Of a stretch of 64,000 bases of DNA, positions 25,897 to 33,917 are shown piece by piece. The notes below the pieces were generated by a model that did not search any database, was not told where the DNA came from, and saw only the letters and a program-made list of their open reading frames with translations. The position numbers and the translations under genes are program-made. Position 1 is the stretch's first letter, and every line of letters starts with the position of its first letter. The stretch is from Calditrichota bacterium (lineage in GTDB: Bacteria > Electryoneota > RPQS01), in the NCBI GenBank assembly GCA_020637445.1, contig JACJVZ010000001.1:496001-560000 (forward strand), read 5' to 3'.

Positions 25897-27075
25897 TTGG
25901 GAGAGAGTTCTACGGAACAGGCACATTCCTCTGTCACGGATCTCGTCGAACTGACGCTTCCCGATCCGCTTGACCTTCTTCACAACGATTTCAACAAAGT
26001 TGCCCTTCTGGGAGTAGGACTAATCGGCGGCTCCGTCGGCATGAAATTGAAGGCGATGGATTTCAGTGGCACGGTTGTCGGTTACGATCGTCAAGAAGTG
26101 CTTGACGAAGCGTTAATGCGCGGCGCTATCGACCAAGGCGCCGGCGACATTTCCGAAGCAATTGCCGGTGCGGAGCTGATTGTCCTCGCAATGGAGGCCG
26201 AAGAAGTTGAGAAAGTTCTGCCGACGATTCTGAGGACCGCCGCGCCTCACGCAGTGGTAACTGATACGGTGGGTGCCAAAGCTGAGATCGTAAGAATTGC
26301 GCGCGGCGTCAAAGATGCTCGCGCTGTTTTTATTGGTGGACATCCTCTCGCCGGGAGCCAGAGACCCGGAATCGCGAACGCGCATCCGGAGCTTTTTGCC
26401 AGCGCCTATTGGCTGTTGACACCCGAAAATTCCGTGCCGATAGAGAGGTTGACTGCCCTTAAGTGGTGGATAAGAATGATCGGAGCTTATCCGATTGTTT
26501 TGCCCCACGACGTGCACGACAAGATCATTGCTTCGACGACGCATATGCCGTTGATTTTCGCGTTGGCATTGTCGGATTGGCTGGCCAGTGAGAGTCGCGA
26601 AGTTCCGCTGATGCAAAAACTCGCAACGGGACATTTCCAAGGGATGACTGCACTGGCGGCGCTGCCTTCGACTGTGTGGGAGTCAATTCTGAAGGCGAAT
26701 CGGGAAGAAATTCAGCGTGCGCTGAAGAGCTTTCGAGAGCATTTTCAAGAAATTGAGGCACTCTTCGCTACAGGAAAACTCGAAGATGTGTGGCAACGAG
26801 CATATTCGTTCCAGCGAAAGCTCGCGCGCGAACGACCGGGGGATTGGGATTCACAGTCTGAGTTAACCGTAATCGTCCCCGACCGGCCGGGAACTCTGGC
26901 AACGATTGCAGGACTCTTGGCGGAACACAATATCAACATCCGGGATATTGGAGTGATTCACGCGCGTGAACGGCAGGGTGGACTCCTTCGCGTGACACTT
27001 GAGTCGCTGTCAGATTCACGGAACGCCATTCAGATACTCAAACTGCACGGCTACACAGCCATGCGGCGAGACTAA
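25897..27075 (+). CDS. tyrA: Prephenate (or arogenate) dehydrogenase with ACT domain
   Basis: Oxidative decarboxylation of prephenate (or arogenate) in tyrosine biosynthesis. 392 residues from a TTG start 1 nt after the upstream stop. The NAD-binding loop is VALLGVGLIGGSVG (about 33-46), followed by VTDTVGAKAEIV and GGHPLAGSQRPGI with the catalytic-site His; the helical dimerisation domain follows. A C-terminal ACT domain (LTVIVPDRPGTLATIAGLL, HNINIRDIGVI) probably gives tyrosine feedback control. The TTG has no good ribosome site, consistent with coupling to the upstream paralogue, so the exact start is uncertain. No other aromatic-pathway gene is in the window. Confidence 0.88.
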   Translation: MGESSTEQAHSSVTDLVELTLPDPLDLLHNDFNKVALLGVGLIGGSVGMKLKAMDFSGTVVGYDRQEVLDEALMRGAIDQGAGDISEAIAGAELIVLAMEAEEVEKVLPTILRTAAPHAVVTDTVGAKAEIVRIARGVKDARAVFIGGHPLAGSQRPGIANAHPELFASAYWLLTPENSVPIERLTALKWWIRMIGAYPIVLPHDVHDKIIASTTHMPLIFALALSDWLASESREVPLMQKLATGHFQGMTALAALPSTVWESILKANREEIQRALKSFREHFQEIEALFATGKLEDVWQRAYSFQRKLARERPGDWDSQSELTVIVPDRPGTLATIAGLLAEHNINIRDIGVIHARERQGGLLRVTLESLSDSRNAIQILKLHGYTAMRRD

Positions 27076-27142
27076 TTGAATCGGCCGCAGAATTAGGTGC
27101 TCCGACGTGGTGCTCCGGACTGATTGCCGTATTAAAAAGATA

Positions 27143-27170
27143 AAAGGTCGTGCATTGCTGCGCGACCTTT
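27143..27170. terminator. Terminator between tyrA and flgB
   Basis: AAAGGTCG / CGACCTTT, extended by an inner TGCA/TGCG, is followed by CATTTTGTCTTT. The symmetry would serve both the plus-strand tyrA and the convergent flgB. Confidence 0.7.
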
Positions 27171-27194
27171 CATTTTGTCTTTGATTGAAATCGC

Positions 27195-27626
27195 CTATCT
27201 CACGGTTCCTGTGATCGCGCTTTTGATATCGGAGTAGCGGCGCTTCAGGAGTTCCAATGCGGTCAAATATCGCAATTGTGTTTCCGCCATTTCCGCCATT
27301 TCTTCTTCGATGTTCACGCCATTGACTCCGGTCGCGTCTTCAGGAATCGCCTCGCGAGTAACCTTGATTTGAGCCGTGGGGTCATCCGTAGAAGGGATGT
27401 GCCGCTGGTCCGCTTGCGCGAGCTTCTGGCTTTGGCCGTCCAGCTTTTCCTGCAGCAAGTCTTCAAACTCAACACGCACACGTTGGTAGCCGGGAGTTTC
27501 GGCATTCGCGATATTCTGCGAGTGCGCGCGCTGTCGGGCCGCCTGCGCATCCAGCATCGACCGCAAAGTGGATGTCGCTGGATTTTGGGCAGTTAGGTAA
27601 TTTTGGATGAGATTGTTGTCGGCCAT
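27195..27626 (-). CDS. flgB: Flagellar basal-body rod protein FlgB, isolated
   Basis: A 143-residue proximal rod protein of the flagellar basal body. The N-terminal rod motif QRAHSQNIANAETPGYQ matches the family pattern for flagellar axial proteins (NIANxxTPGY), and the C-terminal helix (MAEMAETQLRYLTALELLKRRYSDIKSAI) matches FlgB's. The start at 27626 follows GGAG; the longer frame reads back through a terminator. FlgB is normally encoded beside flgC and fliE; here it stands alone between terminators. Either the flagellar genes are scattered in this genome or this is a remnant; the coding sequence itself looks intact. Confidence 0.85.
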   Translation of the reverse strand: MADNNLIQNYLTAQNPATSTLRSMLDAQAARQRAHSQNIANAETPGYQRVRVEFEDLLQEKLDGQSQKLAQADQRHIPSTDDPTAQIKVTREAIPEDATGVNGVNIEEEMAEMAETQLRYLTALELLKRRYSDIKSAITGTVR

Positions 27627-27726
27627 AGAGTCTTCTCCTTCGGCAAAACAAAGAGCAATCCTTGTGCCTTCGCTCGAAGATGCTGTAGCAATGTCCTGTA
27701 AGTCTTGAAGAACCAAGACAAAAGAA

Positions 27727-27755
27727 AGGCCCGGTTCCAAAATGGAACCGGGCCT
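27727..27755 (-). terminator. Terminator of the lamin-tail-domain gene
   Basis: A perfect 12-bp stem AGGCCCGGTTCC / GGAACCGGGCCT with a 5-nt loop. On the minus strand it is followed by TTTCTTTTGTC. It lies 22 nt beyond the stop at 27777. Confidence 0.9.
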
Positions 27756-27776
27756 CAGAACTATCAGAACCAATGA

Positions 27777-30700
27777 TTAAGGGCAAGAAACGCCGGTCAC
27801 CATGTAGATTCTGCGATTGTCAGCACCGCCCAAAGACACGTCATCGTAGGACGTTGCCGAAATCGGGTTTATCGTCAACAATGTGAAGTCGTTCGGGAAA
27901 GACGGGCTTGAAACCGTCGAGTAATACACATTGTAACAACCGCAATTGTTCTCGTCAGCCGCCTGCCAGCGAAGCTGGACCGTATTGGTACCTGACAAAC
28001 GCAGGGACGTCAGCGCCACCGGAGTGCCGCATTGTGCAGAGGAGAACGGCGCGATTGCACCCGTTACAACTTGATAGTCTTGGCACTGGCAGCCGGACGT
28101 ATCGTACTGCGAAAGAATACCAGTCAAATTGATCGGTCCGAGCGGAATCGGAAGTCCCGCCAGCGTGTCGCAGGCATTGACTCGGAATTGAATTGTGTCG
28201 TTGCCGTTGAACAAGAAGTAATTCGTATTCGCGGCAAACGTATCCACTCCACCCGTCGTATCGAACATAACATTCATGACGGTGATGTGTTCGGATTCGT
28301 ACTGTTCCGGAGTGCATGCCATGGCAAGCTGTGAAATGCTGCTCGCCGCAACATTATTAGGCGCAGGGACCGGATTGTTTTCAGAAATAAACGTTACCGT
28401 CACGGCTTGCAATGCGAATTGCGAGAATTCAGTTGCGCCCGCGAAGAAGTCCAACGTGCCTTCAACGCGCACGGAATCGCCGGGCAGCGCGAGGCGGGTG
28501 TTGCCATTCAAATTCGTCTGCGCCGCCGTGCCGAACACGAGGATAGCGCAGCCGTTGGACTCGACAAACATGTTGCGGCGGCAAGAATCGTTGTAGGTCA
28601 CAACGCCATAAGTTACCAACAAGGAATCGTTATAGGTCGGAACACCGCAAGTGTCTTGCAAACGAATCTGGCAAATCGTAAGCGTGTCAGGTTCGGCGGG
28701 AGCGCCGCAGATATTCGCCTCGCCGGGAGTACCGAGGTCACCGTTTGTGGCACCGGCCCAGCCCGTGGAAGCGATGCACCAGTTGGCAACGTTTGACGGA
28801 TCGAGATTCGTGGCCATCAACTGCGCACTGGCACCCGCAGCAAAAGGAAGGCCGGCATACGTCACCGAAGCAGCGGTGACACCATCGGCATCACGCAACG
28901 TAACCGTTTCACCCGTATTGTTTAGACCGAGACCCCAACCGGTCGTACCATAAACATAGTCGTAGTCGGTGGGGACGCCGCCGTTGACACCAAGGTCACC
29001 GTTGGAGCAGAATACGAAGTAATCATGTGAAGCAACAGTCGGAGCTCCTTCAAGCGTGTCCGAGCCGTTGTTGTCAGAAATGATCCAGCCTGCCATATTC
29101 ACGGCATTCGCGCCGCGATTGTAAATTTCGAACCATTCACCCAAACTGTCGGCGTTGCCCGCGAAGTTCGGATTCGGCATCAGCTCAGTGATAACGAGAT
29201 CATAGGCCGACGGAAGTATCGTGAATTGCGCCGTGTTGTTTGTGCTGATCGCGTTGCCGGCGATGTCGGCAACATTGACAACCGTCAACGTGTAGGTGTT
29301 GGCCGGAAGCGACGCTCCAAAAGTCAAGCGCACGGTGTTGCCGTCCGGTTGCAGTGCAGCAGTTGTGGGATTGCCAATCCCTCCGTCGACAGAGTAGTTC
29401 GTGGCGGTTTCGGCAGTTGTCGCCTCGACGTTTTCGTCGAAGACAGCGTCAATCTGGCTATTCGTAATGACGTTTGCGGCCGCCAGGGTCGGTGGGGTAA
29501 CGTCGGGAATACAAATGTGCGGCGCGGTGCCGGGCGTGCAATTGCGGTAGCGGCCCGTAGTGGCGAAAACTTCATCGGCCTCGTACCAGTTTTCGTTGTC
29601 CCAGTCCATACCGATATCGCCAGAGCAAACTTCAATAGAGTTGCCGACGTTTCCACCCGCGAGATCGGGATACATCGTCGTCAGCGAACCGTGGACAAGC
29701 GATCCACCGGTCAGAGCAGTAAAGATAGCGAGGTTGTCGCCGCCGTTGTTCAATCCCCAGCCGCCAACCGAATCGGGACACACGATTTCGCCCGTGAATT
29801 CGTCGATGGCGACATTGGAAAGGACGAGATATTGACCTGCATTAATCGTCGTTCCAGCCGGGATGTAAAGCGCACCTTCGCTGGTCGGAGGATACGCGTT
29901 GTAGTCCGTGACGATCCAACCACCGATGTTGATCGCGGCACCGGTTGTGTTGTGAATTTCGATCCACTCGACGTCGATGCTCGCAGTATCGTCATACATG
30001 ATTTCGGTAATCACGACGCTGTTTGAAGCAGCGCCGAGAATCGTGAAGCCGCCCGTCAGGTTGTTTGCCACGTTGCCGGCAATATCTTGCGCCGTCGAGA
30101 CGGTCAACACATAGCTATTGGGGGCAAGAGTCGGAAAGGTCAAATGTACGAGTGCGTTGTTGGTGCCGTCACGCAGTGCTGAAGATGGAGCGCCGACAGC
30201 GTTGTCAACGGAGTAGTTTGCTTCAGTCTCAGCGACGGTTTGGTTAACAGCTTCGTCGAACAGGACGTCGATTTGGGTGTTGGAAATCACGGTGACACTG
30301 ACAAGCGACGGCGGAGTCACATCGCCTGCGCAAGGAGTGTTGATTGCGCCCGGTGTGCAATGGCGGTAGCGACCTACCGTTGCATACACAGTGGCTGACT
30401 CAATCCAATCCGCTGGGTTGCTGGACCAAGTTGCGTTTACATCGCACTTCTCGACCGTATTGCCTGCATTTGAAGCTGCGAGGTCGGGATAACTGCTCGA
30501 CAAGTCTCCATCAATCAACGTACCGCCGGTTTGCGCGGTGTAGAGGGCAAGGTTGTCGCCCGTGTTGCCAAGTGTGAAGCTGCCGATATACTGGTTGCAT
30601 TCGATAATTCCCGGAATGCCAGTACCCGCGAATCTGGTTAAGACGAGGTACGCTCCGGCGCCAATCATGGTACCACCGGGAACCTCGATCCCGCCTTCGC

Positions 30701-30923
30701 CGCCATCTGACGGATATACGTTGTCGTCAATGAGAACCCAACCGCCCATATTGATCGCGGCACCAGTGGTGTTATGGACTTCTACCCACTCGAAGTCCGT
30801 TCCGGCTGTATCGTCATACATAACTTCAGTAATCACGACATCACCAAAGCTCTGTGCGAACACCGGAAGTGCGAATAGGCCGAGCACCACCAAGAGAGAA
30901 ATCCCTCGTAACATACGCATCAT
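27777..30923 (-). CDS. Secreted multi-lamin-tail-domain (LTD) protein
   Basis: A 1048-residue exported protein. The signal peptide (MMRMLRGISLLVVLGLFALPVFAQ) is followed by three LTD modules (about 30-200, 300-470, 570-720), each opening VVITEVMYDD or similar with EWVEVHNTTGAAINMGGW-type cores. Bacterial Ig-like segments (DVTPPSLVSVTVISNTQIDVLF) separate them. An OB-like region (about 740-960) with paired cysteines and a fibronectin type III-like end follow. There is no T9SS sorting domain; it ends YMVTGVSCP. The first two LTD modules are very similar, suggesting a recent duplication. I chose ATG 30923 because GAGG lies 5 nt upstream; a GTG two codons earlier overlaps that site. Extracellular nuclease or adhesion roles are known for LTD proteins, but no catalytic domain is visible. 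Confidence 0.75.
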   Translation of the reverse strand: MMRMLRGISLLVVLGLFALPVFAQSFGDVVITEVMYDDTAGTDFEWVEVHNTTGAAINMGGWVLIDDNVYPSDGGEGGIEVPGGTMIGAGAYLVLTRFAGTGIPGIIECNQYIGSFTLGNTGDNLALYTAQTGGTLIDGDLSSSYPDLAASNAGNTVEKCDVNATWSSNPADWIESATVYATVGRYRHCTPGAINTPCAGDVTPPSLVSVTVISNTQIDVLFDEAVNQTVAETEANYSVDNAVGAPSSALRDGTNNALVHLTFPTLAPNSYVLTVSTAQDIAGNVANNLTGGFTILGAASNSVVITEIMYDDTASIDVEWIEIHNTTGAAINIGGWIVTDYNAYPPTSEGALYIPAGTTINAGQYLVLSNVAIDEFTGEIVCPDSVGGWGLNNGGDNLAIFTALTGGSLVHGSLTTMYPDLAGGNVGNSIEVCSGDIGMDWDNENWYEADEVFATTGRYRNCTPGTAPHICIPDVTPPTLAAANVITNSQIDAVFDENVEATTAETATNYSVDGGIGNPTTAALQPDGNTVRLTFGASLPANTYTLTVVNVADIAGNAISTNNTAQFTILPSAYDLVITELMPNPNFAGNADSLGEWFEIYNRGANAVNMAGWIISDNNGSDTLEGAPTVASHDYFVFCSNGDLGVNGGVPTDYDYVYGTTGWGLGLNNTGETVTLRDADGVTAASVTYAGLPFAAGASAQLMATNLDPSNVANWCIASTGWAGATNGDLGTPGEANICGAPAEPDTLTICQIRLQDTCGVPTYNDSLLVTYGVVTYNDSCRRNMFVESNGCAILVFGTAAQTNLNGNTRLALPGDSVRVEGTLDFFAGATEFSQFALQAVTVTFISENNPVPAPNNVAASSISQLAMACTPEQYESEHITVMNVMFDTTGGVDTFAANTNYFLFNGNDTIQFRVNACDTLAGLPIPLGPINLTGILSQYDTSGCQCQDYQVVTGAIAPFSSAQCGTPVALTSLRLSGTNTVQLRWQAADENNCGCYNVYYSTVSSPSFPNDFTLLTINPISATSYDDVSLGGADNRRIYMVTGVSCP

Positions 30924-30999
30924 CTTCACCTCAATAAATACTGAAAAAACACGGGTCGAATGAAAAAACCATGAAGCAGTCTAAAAAGCGACAGCTTGA

Positions 31000-31028
31000 A
31001 AGATACGGAAAAAATGGTCGGAAATCAA
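31000..31028 (-). promoter_or_regulatory. Probable promoter of the LTD protein gene
   Basis: On the minus strand TTGATT, 17 nt, TATCTT, giving a leader of about 70 nt. The surrounding 30924-31274 stretch has no open frame with coding features and no other element I recognise. Confidence 0.45.
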
Positions 31029-31274
31029 GTGAATGCTTTCACGAAGTGGGTCATTTTCAATAGGTTAGAGCTATGTGAGTTGGTCATTTAAGTTATTGGT
31101 ATTGACGGGAATATTAGCATTCTGGAGGGGAATTTCAGAAGAAAAGTGTGGATAACTTTTTGACTCAGAGGCATGCACCTGAGGAGACAAGAAAAGGCAT
31201 CAATTTTTGTGCAGAGTGGGCAGAGACTTCATCTGGAAACTCAGGGGCCGAGACCAAATTGACAGCATAAAAAA

Positions 31275-31296
31275 CGCCCCTTGGCTCCAAGGGGCG
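31275..31296 (-). terminator. Terminator of the PAS-sensor gene
   Basis: CGCCCCTT / AAGGGGCG (extendable by two base pairs) is followed on the minus strand by TTTTTTATG. It lies 24 nt beyond the stop at 31320. Confidence 0.88.
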
Positions 31297-31319
31297 CTTA
31301 GTATCTGTGATTTCAGCAA

Positions 31320-33755
31320 CTAACCTGTTTCGACAGTCGTGTCCAACTCGAGAGTTTGGAAACTCTGGCTAACATCTTCCAATTCAAACGGTTTGGGAAG
31401 CACGGCATTAGGTCCGTCCGGCAAGTCTTCCGAATGTGTATCGGTTAGGCCAACACAAGGCACACTTCCACAGCGGGCTCGAACCATTTCAACCCAATCA
31501 CCTGGTTGATCAAAATCACCCAGATCTATCATCACAAATTCAGGACGAACGTCCGAACGAACAAGGTACAAGGTCGCGTCGTCAAGATTCGTAAATACTT
31601 CGCACGGATGTCCCAAGTGTTCGAGCATTCTGCGCGCAACGTCCCGCACCGTTGGATTTGTCACAACGAGCATTCCCGGTCCAAGCGGCACAAACGCTTC
31701 TGTTTGAGGTTCCGGTTCGGTGTTCATCGTTTCTGAAAGCCGCTCAGCAACGGATTGAGCATAGTCCGCCAATTCGTGAATATTCCGACGCTCTTCTTCA
31801 ACGACACGTGAAACGACAACCAGCAGCGTGGGCTCGCCTTCAATCTTGACAAGTTCATGTTCAAACGAGCACGGAACGATTTGTCCGTCGCCGCGCTGCA
31901 ATTGCACGGAAGCCCGCAAGGTATCTTCAAGCCACGGCCAATCCGCGTACTCGTCCATTGACTTGCCGACCAATCCCGGATGAATCGCGCCGAACAGATC
32001 TGACGCGGACAGATTGGCTTCCTGAATCATGTGTGTGCGCGGATCGACCAGCAGAATAGCTTCGTCGCAAAGCCCGCACAGAGTGTTGAAATTTTCCTGT
32101 GCTTGATGCAACGCGATTTGCAGACTCTGCGAATCGGATTTCTTTTGACCGTAAAGGAGCATTCCGCTGGCCGTATGCACGGGATGAAACTCATACAGCC
32201 GGGAGCCAAACAGACTTTCGAATTTTTGAGCCCTGTCCGGGTCAGTCAGCGCAGCCAAGTTTGAAAGCTCGAGACCGGGAAGAACCTCGTGCAGCAGCGG
32301 AGAGTCAGCAAGTTTTGTGTTCACATCCAGTGCCGCTCGATTGCATTCGAAGACTCGACCCTCTTCGTTGATCAGCATAATCGGCTGCGGATTGAGCGAA
32401 TCAACAGTTGCAGTATTTGCTAAAGTGGTCGGTTGGGTTGATGCGGATGCCTGCGCATTTTCGACAAACTCCAAAGCAACAGGGCCGGACTGCTCGATGC
32501 TTCCCGACAGCTTAGTTGCCACGATTTTGCCGTCAAAATAGTGCTTGTTGTTGCGACTCAGAAGCCACGATCCGCCTGCGTAGTCAGAACCGGCCGCCTT
32601 GATGAAAAACTCTCTCAGTGTCCCGCTAAAATCTTTGCCGATTACAGTAATCGACTCATCGGGTTGGCCGCCTTTGGGCAAATACAGAAGTTCTCGTGCC
32701 GCCGAGTTCACGCGCAGCAGCCTGCCGGATTCGTCAGCTACACACATGGGCGTGCGCACGGCTTGGAATATCTGCCGAAACGTCACAGGATCGCGAGTCG
32801 GTTTTCCGTCTTCCGTTTCGCCTTGCGGAGCCGCATCTTCGGGCTCAGATTTCTTACGCGGACGGAGAACAAACACGAGCATGGCCGTTCCAGCCGCCAA
32901 CAGCAGCAACGCTCCCGCAGCCGTTCCTGCGTTAGTTGGCGAACTTATCTCCGATACAACCAGCAACGGTTGCATGCCCGGTACGTGGATCCTGCAGAAC
33001 GCCAGAGGTAAGCCGTCGTCCATAGTGATTAGGCCACTCGCTTGAGACAACAGAATTCCCCAAGTTCCGACCCCGATCGGAGGCTCCGAACGGCGGGCGG
33101 ATGCGAGGTACGTGTCTTTTGGTCCATTCATCAACACCCACTCGGCTGGTGGGTCAGTAGGGACCTTGAACAAATCTTGCGCGTCGATGAAAGCCACAAG
33201 CCTCCCTGGGGAAGTGTTCTTGTCATCCGCAGGCGGTGCATATTGCAAGACCAGACAACGCTTTGCGCCATTAGATTTTTCAGTCAGGATAATGTCCGGC
33301 GCGTCCTGCTGGGCAAAGTCATCCAAGGCTTCTCCCAATCCGGTGCTGTCTCCCGTAAGCGCGTGCGTGTCGCCGTTGGCACGAAGCAACGCCCAGCCTC
33401 TCGGTTTCGCCAGTCCCGCAGGCCAATCATCGGTCATTTGTTCAATTTTGTTTTCGACGCGCCAAGCCGCCCAATCTGACGGATGCTCGACGACAACGGT
33501 GACTCCGTGGCGCAGAAGTTGGTCCCGAAAGGCGGATCTGACCGACAAAATCTGGGTTTCCCACGAAGACGCGAGGTTTTTGAGTCTGGCCATTTCCAGC
33601 TCTTGAAAATCCCCTTCTGCCGTACGAAGGTGGCCCATAGAGAGCAGCGCCCCTCCAAGGAGGCCGGTCAAACCGACAGCAATTCCGATGATTTTGACGA
33701 ATGGTCGCATGCGATGAAACCCGTGACAAAGCGTTGAGAGTATGAATTTGACCAT
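31320..33755 (-). CDS. Membrane sensor with PAS domains and degenerate receiver, no kinase
   Basis: An 811-residue protein. TM1 (about 19-40) and TM2 (about 278-297) bracket a periplasmic sensory domain of about 235 residues. The cytoplasmic part has PAS-like domains at about 330-430 (PMCVADESGRLLRVN), 455-550 (PIMLINEEGRVFECN) and 565-665 (AILLVDPRTHMIQEAN), a short coiled segment, and a receiver-like domain (about 690-800: GMLVVTNPTVRDVARRMLE, EFVMIDLGDFDQ, AVLPKPFELEDVSQ). The receiver keeps the central Asp and the KPF lysine but lacks the acidic pair (TN instead of DD/ED). No histidine-kinase, cyclase or methyl-accepting domain is present. The start is uncertain (33755 or ATG 33710); neither has a good ribosome site. 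Input and output partners are unknown. Confidence 0.7.
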   Translation of the reverse strand: MVKFILSTLCHGFHRMRPFVKIIGIAVGLTGLLGGALLSMGHLRTAEGDFQELEMARLKNLASSWETQILSVRSAFRDQLLRHGVTVVVEHPSDWAAWRVENKIEQMTDDWPAGLAKPRGWALLRANGDTHALTGDSTGLGEALDDFAQQDAPDIILTEKSNGAKRCLVLQYAPPADDKNTSPGRLVAFIDAQDLFKVPTDPPAEWVLMNGPKDTYLASARRSEPPIGVGTWGILLSQASGLITMDDGLPLAFCRIHVPGMQPLLVVSEISSPTNAGTAAGALLLLAAGTAMLVFVLRPRKKSEPEDAAPQGETEDGKPTRDPVTFRQIFQAVRTPMCVADESGRLLRVNSAARELLYLPKGGQPDESITVIGKDFSGTLREFFIKAAGSDYAGGSWLLSRNNKHYFDGKIVATKLSGSIEQSGPVALEFVENAQASASTQPTTLANTATVDSLNPQPIMLINEEGRVFECNRAALDVNTKLADSPLLHEVLPGLELSNLAALTDPDRAQKFESLFGSRLYEFHPVHTASGMLLYGQKKSDSQSLQIALHQAQENFNTLCGLCDEAILLVDPRTHMIQEANLSASDLFGAIHPGLVGKSMDEYADWPWLEDTLRASVQLQRGDGQIVPCSFEHELVKIEGEPTLLVVVSRVVEEERRNIHELADYAQSVAERLSETMNTEPEPQTEAFVPLGPGMLVVTNPTVRDVARRMLEHLGHPCEVFTNLDDATLYLVRSDVRPEFVMIDLGDFDQPGDWVEMVRARCGSVPCVGLTDTHSEDLPDGPNAVLPKPFELEDVSQSFQTLELDTTVETG

Positions 33756-33789
33756 TCAGTTCGCAAAATCGGTGCCTCAGTCGCTCGTC

Positions 33790-33818
33790 TTGACACTCAG
33801 CGGCAAATTCGGTAACTT
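33790..33818 (+). promoter_or_regulatory. Promoter of the 33918-40576 operon
   Basis: TTGACA, 17 nt, TAACTT, with a start expected near 33825 and a leader of about 93 nt. It lies in the divergent gap from the sensor gene. Confidence 0.65.
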
Positions 33819-33917
33819 TTGTGTTTACAGAACGTGGGAGAAGGACAACGGACGGCAGGGACGGGGTCCAGTGTATTGTGCAAGCGTGAGGACGGATGAA
33901 ACGCAAGGGAGAGGGAC

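Noticed and set aside
29226..30026. Long plus-strand open frame of 266 codons
   Set aside because: It lies wholly antisense to the LTD protein gene, which has a signal peptide and domains; the frame has no recognisable protein features.
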